Shown: one piece after another, positions 1-9,126 of the stretch
Numbering within the stretch: the stretch's first letter is position 1
Layout: each line of letters starts with the position of its first letter
Notes under the pieces: generated by a model
Told to the model about the DNA's origin: nothing
Databases searched by the model: none
What the model saw: the letters and a program-made list of their open reading frames with translations, nothing else
Assembly: GCA_003569145.1 (NCBI GenBank)
Contig: BGOH01000003.1
Coordinates: forward strand, 1 to 64,000
Direction: 5' to 3'
Source: Clavibacter sp.
GTDB lineage: Bacteria > Actinomycetota > Actinomycetes > Nanopelagicales > Nanopelagicaceae
DNA length: 64,000 nucleotides
Made by a program: the position numbers and the translations under genes

Positions 1-102
1 AGCTTTAATATGCCAGAGGTTAAACGAAATGAACTACTTTCAATCTACAAGAGTCATCGAGAGAGCTTGAGTAAAAATCTGAAGTTGCTTAAGAAATGGT
101 AA
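1..102 (+). CDS. C-terminal end of an unidentified gene
   Basis: An open frame runs in from the left edge without a stop and ends with TAA at 100-102. The visible tail is about 33 residues, rich in Lys, Leu and Ser, ending in LKKW. I do not recognise the family from so little. An internal ATG at 10 exists, but the frame is open to the window edge, so this is more likely the end of a longer protein than a 30-residue gene. Its last bases overlap the end of the convergent gene at 89, in keeping with the tight packing of the whole window. Confidence 0.4.
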   Translation, partial: SFNMPEVKRNELLSIYKSHRESLSKNLKLLKKW

Positions 103-894
103 TGCTAAGAGCTCTGTGATCACTTAAGCCATTGTGCTTATGAATCAAAGGCTTAACCTGATCTGCATCAATATCTCTACTTAAGATGTAATCAAATTCG
201 ATATTTGGCTTCCATGATGGATATGTAGCACCTGGGGCAAGATCTCGCCATCCGAGATCTTTGCTGCAACTCCCCAAGGAAGATTAAAGTCTCCGGTGAG
301 GATATGTTTACCAGAAATACTTGGAAGCCATTTAATTATCTTTCTAAGCTGAGTGACATTCTTGCCTGGAACAAATGAAAGATGAGTGGTACTAATTGAA
401 AGACCATTTTCAAGTTCTGCAACTAAAGCGCTCCTTGGTTCATCGGAGACATAGATAATTTGCGCTCTTTTTTCGCCTGGAACCAAAGTGGCATACCGAT
501 AGCTGATCTTCCAAGATTTATTCGATGCCAGGATTTAACTTTTACTTTTGAAACAATTCCAATTCCATACATCGCCTGATTTGGAATCAATGAGTCTTGC
601 GTGTAGATCAGATTGCTATCAACTGCGCTCCATTTCTCACCTGGTGTTCCAATCAGTGATGGAGCAAAGGCCCAATAATTTGCGCCAATTAATTTAGCGA
701 TATGACTTACCTGATTAACTCCTGCCGATCGATCTTGATTGAGATCAACTTCTTGAAGCGTGATTACATCGCTACTAACTTCTTGGAGTATCTGACTTAC
801 CGCGCTTTGAAGCGTTGCCCCAGAATTTGGCGGAATTGCCATGCCATGTAGGGTGTTCCAGCAGGTCAGGCTAAAGCCCTGGGGTAGATGCCAT
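89..894 (-). CDS. Endonuclease/exonuclease/phosphatase-family protein (frameshifted in this sequence)
   Basis: A metal-dependent phosphodiesterase fold of the EEP superfamily (exonuclease III / DNase I / sphingomyelinase-like). Reading along the minus strand, three frames join into one protein: a start region with CWNTLHG, then ITLQEVD (the metal-binding Glu), then HLSF and LTGDFNLP (the DFN motif), and finally GLSDHRAL (the catalytic SDH near the C-terminus). These are the family's motifs in the right order. Breaks lie near 490 and near 262; the second is repaired by one A in a short A run. The start is chosen at ATG 894 because a -10-like TAGCCT ends 6 nt before it; this needs one further indel at about 880. 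An alternative without that indel is an upstream start near 986, but that would overlap nudC. The substrate cannot be told from sequence. Confidence 0.7.
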
Positions 895-900
895 GAAGGC

Positions 901-913
901 AGGCTAGTAGGGT
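901..913. promoter_or_regulatory. Back-to-back -10 boxes for divergent leaderless genes
   Basis: TAGCCT on the minus strand (901-906) ends 6 nt before the ATG at 894, and TAGGGT on the plus strand (908-913) ends 6 nt before the GTG at 920. Neither start has a Shine-Dalgarno sequence. The two -10 hexamers sit side by side, and the start codons are only 25 bp apart. This spacing recurs at other genes in the window, which supports transcription starting at or next to the initiation codon in both directions. Confidence 0.55.
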
Positions 914-919
914 CGCCCC

Positions 920-1792
920 GTGCTGCTAAACCTTCCGCTCTCGCGCTCAAAGCTAGATCGAGCGGCTCACTTGCGCAGTGATTCTGCATCACTTGATGAG
1001 CTCTTTTCCAAGGCAAAGATAATTTCTATGGTCGCTGATCGCTTTGAATGTAGCCAGAGTGGGCTGACCTTCATCCCGCCCGGGCTTGCTAAAGGTGAGC
1101 GATATTTTCTAGGGCTTTCAAGTAGCGGCGAGCCATATTTTGTAGTTCATCAGGTGAGTGATCAAAAAGAGTTTGGAGAGAACTTTCAATCTTTAAGAAC
1201 GCTGGGTGCTCACCTAAATGATCTAGAAATTGGAGCAGCAGTTCATAGCCTTGCCTTATCGCAGTGGCATCAGAGCCATATGAGATGCTCTAAATGCGGC
1301 GAGGAGACTAAATCAATTCTTGGTGGCTCTGTAAGAAAATGTTTGGTCTGTAGCGCTGAGCATCATCCAAGAACGGACCCGGCAATTATTGTTTTAGTAA
1401 AAGATAGTAATGATCGAATCCTGCTTGGGAGACAGAAAGTCTGGCCAGAGAAGCGCTTCTCAACTTTTGCAGGTTTTGTGGAACCAGGTGAATCATTTGA
1501 AAGTTGTGTTATCAGAGAAGTTGCTGAGGAGTGCGGCGGGATAGTTACTGAGATGAAATATCTTGGCTCACAGCCATGGCCATTTCCAGCATCAGTGATG
1601 ATTGCTTATGAAGCAGTGATTTCAAATTCAGACTCAGTTGTGGCAGATGGGCAAGAGATTGAAGAGATAGTTTGGCTAACTCGAGAAGATCTAAGGTCAA
1701 AATGTATAAGCGGCGAGTTACTGCTGCCACCAATTATTTCAGTTGCTCGAGCGATGATTAATGCTTGGTATGGCCCAGCTTGCAGAGAGTGA
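920..1792 (+). CDS. nudC: NAD(H) pyrophosphatase NudC (Nudix, zinc ribbon)
   Basis: Hydrolyses NAD(H) to NMN(H) and AMP; family members also remove NAD caps from RNA 5' ends. The 290-residue protein has an N-terminal domain (LPLSRSKLDRAAHLR), a four-Cys zinc ribbon (CSKC around residue 122, CLVC about 18 residues later), a complete Nudix box (GFVEPGESFES followed by REVAEECG), and the diagnostic SQPWPFP downstream of it. Length and order fit actinobacterial NudC. The GTG at 920 keeps the conserved N-terminus and has a -10 box 6 nt upstream. It lies just before uvrD2, as is common in actinobacteria. Confidence 0.92.
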   Translation: MLLNLPLSRSKLDRAAHLRSDSASLDELFSKAKIISMVADRFECSQSGLTFIPPGLAKGERYFLGLSSSGEPYFVVHQVSDQKEFGENFQSLRTLGAHLNDLEIGAAVHSLALSQWHQSHMRCSKCGEETKSILGGSVRKCLVCSAEHHPRTDPAIIVLVKDSNDRILLGRQKVWPEKRFSTFAGFVEPGESFESCVIREVAEECGGIVTEMKYLGSQPWPFPASVMIAYEAVISNSDSVVADGQEIEEIVWLTREDLRSKCISGELLLPPIISVARAMINAWYGPACRE

Positions 1793-1807
1793 ATTGTCAG
1801 GTCAGTC

Positions 1808-3430
1808 GTGGCGCAATTAGCTGATGAGATTCTTTCATCACTTGATCCCCAGCAGCGAAGTGTTGCAACTGCTCTAAAGGGGCCAGTATGTGTAATTGCT
1901 GGAGCTGGAACTGGAAAAACGAGAGCGATAACTCATCGACTGGCCTATGGCGTTGATATTGGAGTTATTGACCCTAAGCGAGTGCTCGCTCTTACTTTCA
2001 CCGCAAGGGCAGCGGGTGAGATGCGCACCAGGCTTAGATCACTGGGAGTTGCAAGTATTGCGGCAAGGACCTTTCATGCGGCGGCCCTAAAGCAGTTAAT
2101 TTACTTCTGGCCTGAGACGCTAGGGGGCGCTTTCCCTCGTTATTAACTAGTAAAACTGGTTTTTTTAAGTGAGGCAATGAAGCGGGCAAATATCTCAAGT
2201 AGTAAAAAAGCTCGCTGCTTCGAGATTTAGCAGGAGAGATTGAATGGGCAAAAGTTCTAGCACTTGCTCCTGATCAATACCTGCAAGGGCTTAGCGATTA
2301 CTTCAGAGTCTTTAACCCTAGTAGCAAGATAAGCGCTGAGCAGGTTGCAAAAGTTTATGAAGCTTATGAATCATTAAAGAAGCAAGAGCGCGCCATTGAT
2401 TTTGAAGATGTCTTACTACTAACTGTTGGAATGCTTGAGGAAGAACGAGAAGTTAGGGAGAGGGTAAGAGATCAATATAGATACTTCACAGTTGATGAAT
2501 ATCAAGATGTATCACCGCTACAACAAAGACTATTAGATCTCTGGCTAGAAAAAGAGATGATATCTGCGTTGTAGGAGATCCAGCTCAGACGATTACTCTT
2601 TTGCTGGAGCAAGCCCAGCCTTTCTACTTAACTTCACTGCGAAATATCCAAATGCTGAGGTAATTAGGCTGAGTGCTGGATACCGCTCAACTCCTGAAAT
2701 TATTAATACTGCAAATACTATTTTGCGAAGCGCCAATCTTGGACATGAGCTAGATGCGATAAATGGCCATGGCGAAAAGCCAATGGCGAAGGGCTATAAA
2801 TCACAGAGCCAAGAGGCGCAGGCTCTAGTTTCACTAATTAAAGAAGATATCGCAGGCGGCCTTGCAACAAATGAGATAGCAATTCTTACTAGAACAAATA
2901 GTCAGTTAGAGCTTCTTGAGAGCGCCCTTGATGCTGCAGGTATTGAGAATCAAATAAGAAATTCAGAGCGCTTCTTTAATAGGCCGCAGGTTAGAGAGAT
3001 AATTGGAGCAATTAGAAGTGCCTCAGTTTTATCTGAATCTGATTGGCTATCTGACTTGCGAGATTGTCTAAAACCATTTGGACAGAGTGAATATGTACGC
3101 TCATTTATGCAATTAGCAGGAGAACTTGAGGCAGAGGGACTCACCTCTCTTCGGGCATTTCTAAGAGAACTTGAAGAGCGCTCAGAGACTAATAACCCCC
3201 CGATCCTTCCTGGAGTGGCTCTTGCAACTCTACATGCTGCAAAGGGCCTGGAGTGGCGAAAGGTTTATCTCGCAGGGGTTAGCGCTGAGGTTCTCCCCTG
3301 GCAGGCTAGCTCAATTGATGAAGAGAGACGTTTGTTTTATGTGGGGGTAACTAGAGCGCAGCAGAGCCTGGCTCTTACCTACTACGGAGTAGCAAGCCCA
3401 TTTTTAGCAGAGGCTGGGTTAGTAAATTAA
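1808..3430 (+). CDS. uvrD2: UvrD2-like superfamily 1 DNA helicase (frameshifted in this sequence)
   Basis: ATP-dependent 3'-5' DNA helicase of the UvrD/PcrA family. Motifs appear in order across several frames: Walker A AGAGTGKT (residue ~32), LTFTARAA, RTFHAAAL, the DE box VDEYQDV (~2490), VVGDPAQT (~2580), SAGYRSTPEII, LATLHAAKGLEW and VGVTRAQQSL. About five indels break it: near 2141 and 2593 (one T missing in each), 2161-2167 (one T too many), 2213, and 2556 (one A missing in an A run). Restoring them gives a continuous normal protein, so I regard them as read errors. About 540 residues; no HRDC domain is visible after the helicase core. GTG start 16 nt after nudC. Position directly upstream of whiB7 supports the UvrD2 assignment. 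Confidence 0.85.
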
Positions 3431-3473
3431 TTAGTTTGCATCATTTGCTAGCGATGCATTACTCTTGCCAAAC

Positions 3474-3618
3474 CATGACAGCAGCAAGAAGTACTTCACT
3501 AACGATGAGCGCATATCGCACTCATCGCAATTGGAGCATGCCTGCATTTGGTTACAAGTATTTTGCAACCAAGTCAACCAAGGCCGATGGATTCGGCACC
3601 TGGAGCGCTATCGGATAA
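3474..3618 (+). CDS. Possible leader ORF upstream of whiB7 (uncertain)
   Basis: A short open frame of about 48 residues (starting MTAARSTSL; an upstream ATG at 3436 would give 60) lies between uvrD2 and the hairpin upstream of whiB7, and stops 18 nt before that hairpin. I find no family match. In mycobacteria whiB7 has a leader containing a small upstream ORF and an intrinsic terminator, so a regulatory leader peptide is possible. A chance ORF is equally possible: there is no obvious ribosome binding site, and another overlapping frame is open too. Confidence 0.22.
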
Positions 3619-3636
3619 CACCGATTAAGCAAAGCC

Positions 3637-3677
3637 CAGGGCCTAGAATCCAAAAGGATTCGGGCCCCTTTTTCTTT
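3637..3677 (+). terminator. Intrinsic terminator / possible attenuator before whiB7
   Basis: A G+C-rich hairpin with GAATCC pairing to GGATTC around an AAAA loop, extended by GGGCC/GGCCC, followed immediately by CTTTTTCTTT. It lies after uvrD2 but about 40 nt upstream of the whiB7 start, with a possible leader ORF before it. It can act simply as the uvrD2 terminator, or as an attenuator of whiB7 as known in mycobacteria. A separate small stem (3503-3509 with 3521-3527) lies upstream and might take part in alternative folding. Confidence 0.65.
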
Positions 3678-3717
3678 ATCCAGGTAATTAAAAATGAGAT
3701 GAAAAAGGAAGGCAGAG

Positions 3718-4110
3718 GTGAGAACGATGAGCGTTCTCTTTAGCGAACTATTAATTCCAGGCTGGGCCGAGGGCGAAGGCGCAATGATCGGACTAGATGC
3801 AGTCACTGGCACATACGGCAGCGAGCAAGCATTTAGCTTGCCATGTCACACTTCAAATCCTGAAATCTTCTTCTCTGATAAGAGCGATGAGATCGCTTAT
3901 GCCAAGAGCCTCTGCAGTGCATGTCCGGTAAAGAAGGAGTGCTTACAAGGAGCGCTCTCTCGAAAGGAACCTTGCGGTATTTGGGGCGGGGAGCTATTTG
4001 AAGATGGAGTGGTTATCGCTGCCAAAAGACTTCCCGGAAGACCGAGATTAATTCAAGAAGTTGTCACGTCTGAATTAATTGATGAAAAGGTTTTGGTAGC
4101 AACTGCTTAA
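3718..4110 (+). CDS. whiB7: WhiB7-type iron-sulfur transcription regulator
   Basis: A WhiB-family protein that carries a 4Fe-4S cluster and partners the principal sigma factor. The four cluster cysteines are visible (LPCH, then CSACPVKKEC), followed by the GIWGGELFEDG turn and, near the C-terminus, LPGRPR, an AT-hook of the kind that distinguishes WhiB7 from other Wbl proteins. In mycobacteria and streptomycetes WhiB7 activates intrinsic antibiotic-resistance genes in response to ribosome stress. The neighbourhood (directly after uvrD2, with a terminator-like leader) matches mycobacterial whiB7. Start is either GTG 3718 (AAGGAAGG upstream) or ATG 3727 (AGAGGTGAG upstream); I cannot decide. 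About 127-130 residues, with an N-terminal extension of ~35 before the first Cys. Confidence 0.85.
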   Translation: MRTMSVLFSELLIPGWAEGEGAMIGLDAVTGTYGSEQAFSLPCHTSNPEIFFSDKSDEIAYAKSLCSACPVKKECLQGALSRKEPCGIWGGELFEDGVVIAAKRLPGRPRLIQEVVTSELIDEKVLVATA

Positions 4111-4134
4111 ACAGCGCTGTAACTAGGGTGTTAA

Positions 4135-4211
4135 TGGGGTGAGCGACGGGGCTTGAACCCGCGACATCCCGGACCACAACCGGGTGCTCTACCAGCTGAG
4201 CTACGCCCACC
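4135..4211 (-). tRNA. tRNA-His (GTG)
   Basis: Read on the minus strand, a cloverleaf with acceptor GTGGGCG/CGCTCAC, an extra G-1 opposite C73 (the histidine identity pair), D-arm AGCTCAGCTGGTAGAGC, anticodon loop centred on GTG, T-arm with GGGTTCAAGCCCC, and an encoded CCA. The 3' end lies 24 nt from the whiB7 stop. Confidence 0.95.
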
Positions 4212-4293
4212 ATGCAAAAAATTTCGTACTGGAGAAGTATAGCCATCTACGGAGATGGTTGATGCTGAATTAATTCTTATCAAGCGTCAGCAC

Positions 4294-4299
4294 TATCCT
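4294..4299 (+). promoter_or_regulatory. -10 box of leaderless prfB
   Basis: TATCCT ends 6 nt before the prfB ATG at 4306, and there is no Shine-Dalgarno sequence between. The same TAnnCTTAAnCC-RTG arrangement is seen at smpB, which argues for transcription starting at the initiation codon. Confidence 0.55.
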
Positions 4300-4305
4300 T
4301 AACCC

Positions 4306-5409
4306 ATGGCAGAGCGCGATATTAATGGTGAGATAGCTGCCCTTGATGCTACTTTGAAATCAATAGAAGCCGTTTTAGATTTAGGTAAGTTAAGAAAAGA
4401 GCAGGTGGAGCTAGAGACGCAAGCAGGAGTTCCTGATCTTTGGAGCGATCCAGAAGCAGCGCAGAAAGTTACGAGCGCACTCTCAAGAGTAAATAGCACT
4501 ATAAATAAGGTAAGCAGTCTTAGATCAAGAGTGACTGATCTTCCGATTATGTTAGAACTTGCCAATAATGAGTCAAGCGATGGAGCAGAACTGGAAATTC
4601 TAAAAGAGTTAGATTCTTTGACTTCAGCAATATCAGATCTTGAAATACAGACGCTATTAAGTGGTGAATATGACCATCGAGATGCGCTTATAACTATTCG
4701 ATCAGAAGCTGGCGGTGTTGATGCATCTGATTGGGCTGAGATGGTCTCAAGAATGTTTTTCAGATATTGCGAGCGCCACAATTATGGAGTTAGTGTTCTA
4801 GAAACCTCTTATGGTGAGGAGGCTGGAATCAAGTCAACTACCTTTAAGGTAAGTGGCCCCTATTGTTATGGCACCCTCTCTGTTGAGCAGGGGACTCATC
4901 GATTGGTGAGAATTTCGCCATTTGATTCACAGAATCGGCGCCACACATCCTTTGCTGGCGTTGAAGTTGTCCCAGTTGTTGATCAAAGCGATGACATTGA
5001 AATTGATGAGAAAGATATTCGAATCGATGTATATCGATCATCAGGGCCTGGAGGGCAGGGAGTTAATACCACTGATTCTGCAGTTCGAATTACTCATATC
5101 CCCACCGGAATTGTCGTTTCGTGCCAGAATGAAAGATCTCAAATTCAAAATAGAGCAACTGCAATGGCAGTTCTACAATCAAAATTGCTGGAAAGACGTA
5201 ATGCACAGGAGAGGGCAAAAATTGATGCGCTCCGCGGTGATACATCAGGTTCTTGGGGGAATCAAATTCGATCCTATGTGCTTCATCCCTACCAAATGGT
5301 CAAGGATCATCGCACTGATTTTGAAACTGGCAATACCCAAGCGGTTCTAGATGGTGATCTTGATGGATTTATCTCCGCTGGAATTCGATGGCGTAGAGAG
5401 AGAAAATAA
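4306..5409 (+). CDS. prfB: Peptide chain release factor 2
   Basis: Recognises UGA and UAA stop codons and triggers peptide release on the ribosome. The 367-residue protein has the GGQ catalytic motif ([16 protein letters not shown]) and the RF2 anticodon-mimic tripeptide SPF ([15 protein letters not shown]), which separates it from RF1 elsewhere in the window. The frame is continuous from the ATG, so the programmed +1 frameshift that controls RF2 in many bacteria is absent. PrmC, which methylates the GGQ glutamine, is encoded near 35.3 kb. It sits upstream of ftsE, as in many actinobacteria. Confidence 0.97.
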   Translation: MAERDINGEIAALDATLKSIEAVLDLGKLRKEQVELETQAGVPDLWSDPEAAQKVTSALSRVNSTINKVSSLRSRVTDLPIMLELANNESSDGAELEILKELDSLTSAISDLEIQTLLSGEYDHRDALITIRSEAGGVDASDWAEMVSRMFFRYCERHNYGVSVLETSYGEEAGIKSTTFKVSGPYCYGTLSVEQGTHRLVRISPFDSQNRRHTSFAGVEVVPVVDQSDDIEIDEKDIRIDVYRSSGPGGQGVNTTDSAVRITHIPTGIVVSCQNERSQIQNRATAMAVLQSKLLERRNAQERAKIDALRGDTSGSWGNQIRSYVLHPYQMVKDHRTDFETGNTQAVLDGDLDGFISAGIRWRRERK

Positions 5410-5511
5410 AGCAGGATTTATACGCTCAATTGGTAATTCTGCGTTATTTCTCACCCTAATTCCGCGGGTTTATCCGCAGCTTTCTCACTAGCTCTACCTA
5501 AAATCACACCC

Positions 5512-6202
5512 GTGATTCGTTTCGAGAACGTAACTAAAGGGCTACGCCAAAAACGACCGACCCGCTTTAGATAACGTCTCGATTGCAATCGAGAAGGGCG
5601 AGTTTGTCTTTTTGGTAGGACTCTCCGGCTCTGGAAAATCTACATTCCTTCGACTTGTCTTAAGGGAGGAGCGACCAACTTCTGGAACGATCCATGTTGC
5701 TGGAAAAGATTTGGGAACACTTTCTAGTTGGAAGGTTCCTGAGCTAAGACGCCAGGTTGGCACGGTATTTCAAGATTTTCGTCTGCTACCAAATAAAACA
5801 GTTGCCGAAAATGTGGCCTTCACCTTGCATGTACTAGGTTTTTCAAAGAAAGAAATTGCTCGTGAAGTTCCAGAAGTTCTAGAGCTAGTTGGTCTTGAAG
5901 ACAAATCTGATCGAAAGCCTGGAGAGCTCTCAGGCGGGGAGCAACAAAGGGTTGCGATAGCAAGGGCTTATGTGAGCAATCCTGCGATTCTTATTGCTGA
6001 TGAACCAACCGGAAACCTAGACCCTGCAACCTCTGTTGGAATTATGAAGCTACTTGATCGAATCAATCGTGAGGGAACTACTGTGGTTATGGCTACTCAT
6101 GACTCTGGAATTGTTGATCAGATGCGCAAAAGAGTTATCGAATTAGATAAAGGTCAAGTTATCCGCGATCAGGTTCGTGGAGTTTATGGATATACGGGGT
6201 AG
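5512..6202 (+). CDS. ftsE: Cell-division ABC ATPase FtsE (frameshifted near the start in this sequence)
   Basis: ATPase of the FtsEX complex, which links the divisome to peptidoglycan hydrolases outside the membrane. The N-terminus VIRFENVTK begins at GTG 5512; an extra G in the GGG at about 5537-5539 shifts the frame, after which the normal protein follows: Walker [22 protein letters not shown], signature LSGGEQQR, Walker [14 protein letters not shown], switch His in ATHD. Removing the extra G gives about 229 residues, the usual FtsE length. It is followed 2 nt later by ftsX. Confidence 0.93.
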
Positions 6203-6204
6203 CG

Positions 6205-7107
6205 ATGCGCGCTGGATTTATTCTTAGTGAAGTAGGCATTGGCCTACGAAGAAATCTAACTATGACCTTTGCTGTCGTAGTAACGGTTGCTATCTCGCTA
6301 TCACTTCTTGGTATTGGCCTACTTTCAAATTCTCAAGTTCGAGTGATGAAGGATTACTGGTATGACAAGATTGAAGTCTCGGTCTATCTCTGTGGCTCTC
6401 TTTCTGACTCACCCTCTTGCGCTGGTGGAATTATTACCTCAGAGCAGAGACTTGAGATTCAGGCAGATCTTGAAGAACTTCCAGTTGTTGAAACGGTTTA
6501 TTACGAATCACAGTCTGAAGCATATGAGCGCTTTCAGGAAAGATTTAAAGATTCAGCTATTTCGCAAAATGTCACTGCAGATCAATTGCCAGAGTCATTT
6601 CGCGTAAAGCTAACAGACCCTACGCAATTTGCAGTAGTGCAGAGCGCCTTCTCAGGTCGGCCTGGAGTAGATGTAGTTCAAGATCAAAGGTCAATTCTAG
6701 AGAAATTCTTTAGGTTACTAAATGTTTTGCGCGATGGAGCGTTAGCAATTGGATTTGCCAGCGTGCTAACCGCTGCGCTCTTGATTAGTAATACTCTAAG
6801 AATTGCTGCCTTTAATCGAAGACGAGAGACCAATGTAATGAAATTAGTTGGTGCAAGTTCTTTCTCGATACAACTTCCATTTATTCTCGAAGGTGTTTTC
6901 TCGGCAATTATTGGTTGGGGGTTTTCAGTTGGCCTACTCTCTTCGTTAAAGTATGTAATCGATGATCGAATAGCGCCACTTTTGACCTTCACTAACTTCT
7001 TTACCTGGAATGACGTTTGGGTTGTATCTGCTTACCTTCTTGGAACCGGACTTTTAGTTTCATCCTTAGCTTCTATATTGACTCTTCGAAAGTACTTAAA
7101 AGTCTAA
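6205..7107 (+). CDS. ftsX: Cell-division protein FtsX
   Basis: Membrane partner of FtsE. The 300-residue protein has the expected topology: a short cytoplasmic N-terminus, a first membrane span (MTFAVVVTVAISLSLLGIGL), a large extracellular domain of about 120 residues with two cysteines (CGSLSDSPSCAGG), then three C-terminal spans including the region around NVMKLVGAS. The ATG start is 2 nt after the ftsE stop, so the pair is one operon. The extracellular loop probably binds a wall hydrolase or its regulator; none is encoded next door, although a PDZ protease follows. Confidence 0.93.
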   Translation: MRAGFILSEVGIGLRRNLTMTFAVVVTVAISLSLLGIGLLSNSQVRVMKDYWYDKIEVSVYLCGSLSDSPSCAGGIITSEQRLEIQADLEELPVVETVYYESQSEAYERFQERFKDSAISQNVTADQLPESFRVKLTDPTQFAVVQSAFSGRPGVDVVQDQRSILEKFFRLLNVLRDGALAIGFASVLTAALLISNTLRIAAFNRRRETNVMKLVGASSFSIQLPFILEGVFSAIIGWGFSVGLLSSLKYVIDDRIAPLLTFTNFFTWNDVWVVSAYLLGTGLLVSSLASILTLRKYLKV

Positions 7108-7233
7108 CTTCTACTTGCCCTATCGCTGAGCGCTAATTAGCTCTTAGTTGAGTTCTAATGTGCTTCTGGGCTACCGTTACCGCCTTGCAATTAGAACGCT
7201 TTATCAAATAAGGAAGCAATAGGAGATTTTCAA

Positions 7234-8505
7234 GTGAGTGAAAAGAAGAAATCACCTGCTTCCAAGCGCGCTGTAATTGGTGGAAGAGCAAGAAAGCCAG
7301 ATTCAACTGCTACAAGGTCGAAAACTGTCAGCGAAGTTAATCCTTCTAAAGTTATTGATTCTCCTGAGGCAATAAATAGTCGGCAGAGGATAACTAACCC
7401 AGATCAGCTTCGAAAAGCCGTCCTAGCAATATTGATAACTTCGCTAGTTTTTGCAATAGGAATTCAGGTCGGTGAGTCTAGAAATAGTAGTTCAGTAGAT
7501 GAAGCGATAAAGAGCGTAGTTGAAAGTGGCGCCAAAAACATAGATCGCGATGTATTAGAGCGAGCTGCTATTGAAGGAGTTCTAAAAGCATCAGGTGATG
7601 AGTGGGCCAATTACTTTCCAAGAGAGGCCCTAGAAACCTTCGAAGCTCAGAGCTCTAATTCATTTACTGGAATTGGTATCTACTTGAGTAAATCCCGAGG
7701 GGGAGTAATAAAAATTACTTCGATTCAAGAGGGATCACCTGCAGCAAATTCTGATCTTGCAATAGGAGATGAGCTAGTTGAAGTAAATGGCACTCAAGTA
7801 ACGGGCGCATCTCTTGCTTCCACTATTGCACTTATTCGAGCAGATATTGGAAAGCGAGTTGATTTACTTGTAGTTAGGAATGAGCAAAGAATTCTCGCAT
7901 CAATAAAGACTGGCAAGGTGCAGGCAAAGAGTGTTGAACTCACACAAGTTAGTAGCTCGGTAGCGCTAGTTGAAATTGCCTCATTTATTTCAGGAACAGC
8001 GAACGAGGTTTCAGAGGCTCTAAAGAGTGCTAATTACAAGTCTGGCGTGATAATAGATTTGAGAAATAACTCTGGGGGCTTAGTCAAAGAGGCAGTTGCT
8101 GTGGCTGAGCAATTTATTGGTAGTGGCATCATAGTTTCTTACAAAGTCAACGAATCAGAAAAGGTATTTCGTGCAGTAAATTCAAATCCAATAAAGGTTC
8201 CAGTAGTTGTAATTATCAACCGAAACACTGCAAGTTCTGCTGAGATATTAGCTGGGGCATTCCAGGATAGAAATCGAGGCGTAGTTATTGGAGAACGCAG
8301 TTATGGCAAAGGTTCAGTTCAAGAGCTCATTTCACTTGATGATGGTTCAAAACTTGAGCTAACTGTTGCACTCTTTCTAACTCCTTCGGGTCGCATCATT
8401 GAGGAAGTTGGAATAACTCCTGATCTGGCAGTAGCCCCTGCTGAGATTGGCCTTAAATCACTCCAGGTCTTAGGCGGTTTAGCATCCTTTATCTCAAAGG
8501 ATTAA
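7234..8505 (+). CDS. C-terminal processing peptidase (S41, PDZ), membrane-anchored
   Basis: A tail-specific serine protease acting outside the membrane. The 423-residue protein has a basic, Ser/Lys-rich cytoplasmic N-terminus (~70 residues), one membrane span (AVLAILITSLVFAIGIQV), an S41 N-terminal helix region, a PDZ domain (~130-215) and the S41 catalytic core with the Ser in NTASSAEILAG and the Lys in GERSYGKGSVQ, the Ser-Lys dyad of the family. GTG start with AGGAGA 8 nt upstream. It lies between ftsX and smpB, a typical actinobacterial arrangement. The substrate is unknown. Confidence 0.92.
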   Translation: MSEKKKSPASKRAVIGGRARKPDSTATRSKTVSEVNPSKVIDSPEAINSRQRITNPDQLRKAVLAILITSLVFAIGIQVGESRNSSSVDEAIKSVVESGAKNIDRDVLERAAIEGVLKASGDEWANYFPREALETFEAQSSNSFTGIGIYLSKSRGGVIKITSIQEGSPAANSDLAIGDELVEVNGTQVTGASLASTIALIRADIGKRVDLLVVRNEQRILASIKTGKVQAKSVELTQVSSSVALVEIASFISGTANEVSEALKSANYKSGVIIDLRNNSGGLVKEAVAVAEQFIGSGIIVSYKVNESEKVFRAVNSNPIKVPVVVIINRNTASSAEILAGAFQDRNRGVVIGERSYGKGSVQELISLDDGSKLELTVALFLTPSGRIIEEVGITPDLAVAPAEIGLKSLQVLGGLASFISKD

Positions 8506-8547
8506 CTCAAAGCAGTTAGTTAGCAGGGATATCTTGGCCAGGAGAGA

Positions 8548-8553
8548 TACCCT
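8548..8553 (+). promoter_or_regulatory. -10 box of leaderless smpB
   Basis: TACCCT ends 6 nt before the GTG at 8560, with no ribosome binding site between. The flanking TTAAGCC resembles the prfB start region (TTAACCC). Confidence 0.55.
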
Positions 8554-8559
8554 TAAGCC

Positions 8560-9066
8560 GTGGTAAAAGAAATAGGAAAGAAATTAATTGCCCAGAATAA
8601 GAAGGGGCGACATGACTATTTCATCGATGAGGTCTTTGAAGCAGGCTTGGTTCTTGTCGGCACCGAAGTTAAATCTCTAAGAGCTGGAAGAGCAACACTT
8701 ACTGATGGTTATGGAATGATTCAAGATGGCGAGATATATCTAAGCGGTGTTCATATTCCTGAATATAACGAGGGCTCTTGGACCAACCATGAACCAAGGC
8801 GAAATAGAAAACTCTTAATGAGTAAGCGCGAGATAAATCGCCTAATTGGAACCTTAAAGGAAAGTGGACTTACTCTCATTCCACTCTCACTTTATTTTAA
8901 AGATGGCAAAGCAAAAGTTGAGATTGCACTAGCCAGAGGCAAGAAAGCTCACGATAAGCGCGCAACGCTGATGGAAAAACAGGCAAACCGCGAGATTGAT
9001 CGAGAACTCTCTCATCGCTCAACTGGAAAAAGTAGTAGGGGTAAATCAAAGAGATATGAAGATTGA
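8560..9066 (+). CDS. smpB: SsrA-binding protein SmpB
   Basis: Binds tmRNA and brings it to stalled ribosomes for trans-translation. The 168-residue protein shows the family motifs ARHDYFI-like [39 protein letters not shown] and, towards the end, the basic tail that enters the mRNA channel ([10 protein letters not shown] and following Lys/Arg-rich residues). GTG start supported by the -10 box. The tmRNA gene follows 97 nt downstream. Confidence 0.97.
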   Translation: MVKEIGKKLIAQNKKGRHDYFIDEVFEAGLVLVGTEVKSLRAGRATLTDGYGMIQDGEIYLSGVHIPEYNEGSWTNHEPRRNRKLLMSKREINRLIGTLKESGLTLIPLSLYFKDGKAKVEIALARGKKAHDKRATLMEKQANREIDRELSHRSTGKSSRGKSKRYED

Positions 9067-9126
9067 TTCTCAGTTATAGCGCTACTGAGCGTATCTGCTA
9101 GGTTTTTTGAAGTCCTATCTCTGCTC

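Noticed and set aside
1808-3430. Treating uvrD2, rho, ftsE, pntAA, aceE and the other split genes as true pseudogenes or as sets of separate small genes
   Set aside because: Family motifs continue across each break in the right order, the repair is a single base in most cases, and several of these genes are normally essential. A shared technical cause explains all of them.
3552-3812. An 86-residue minus-strand open frame across the whiB7 leader
   Set aside because: It runs through the terminator hairpin and into whiB7 on the opposite strand, with no motif or start signal.
4306-5409. Programmed +1 frameshift in prfB
   Set aside because: The frame is open from ATG to stop with no internal UGA near codon 26, so the autoregulatory frameshift is absent.
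9069-9090. Small CTCAGT/ACTGAG stem after smpB as a terminator
   Set aside because: Only 6 bp with a 9-nt loop and no T run directly after it.
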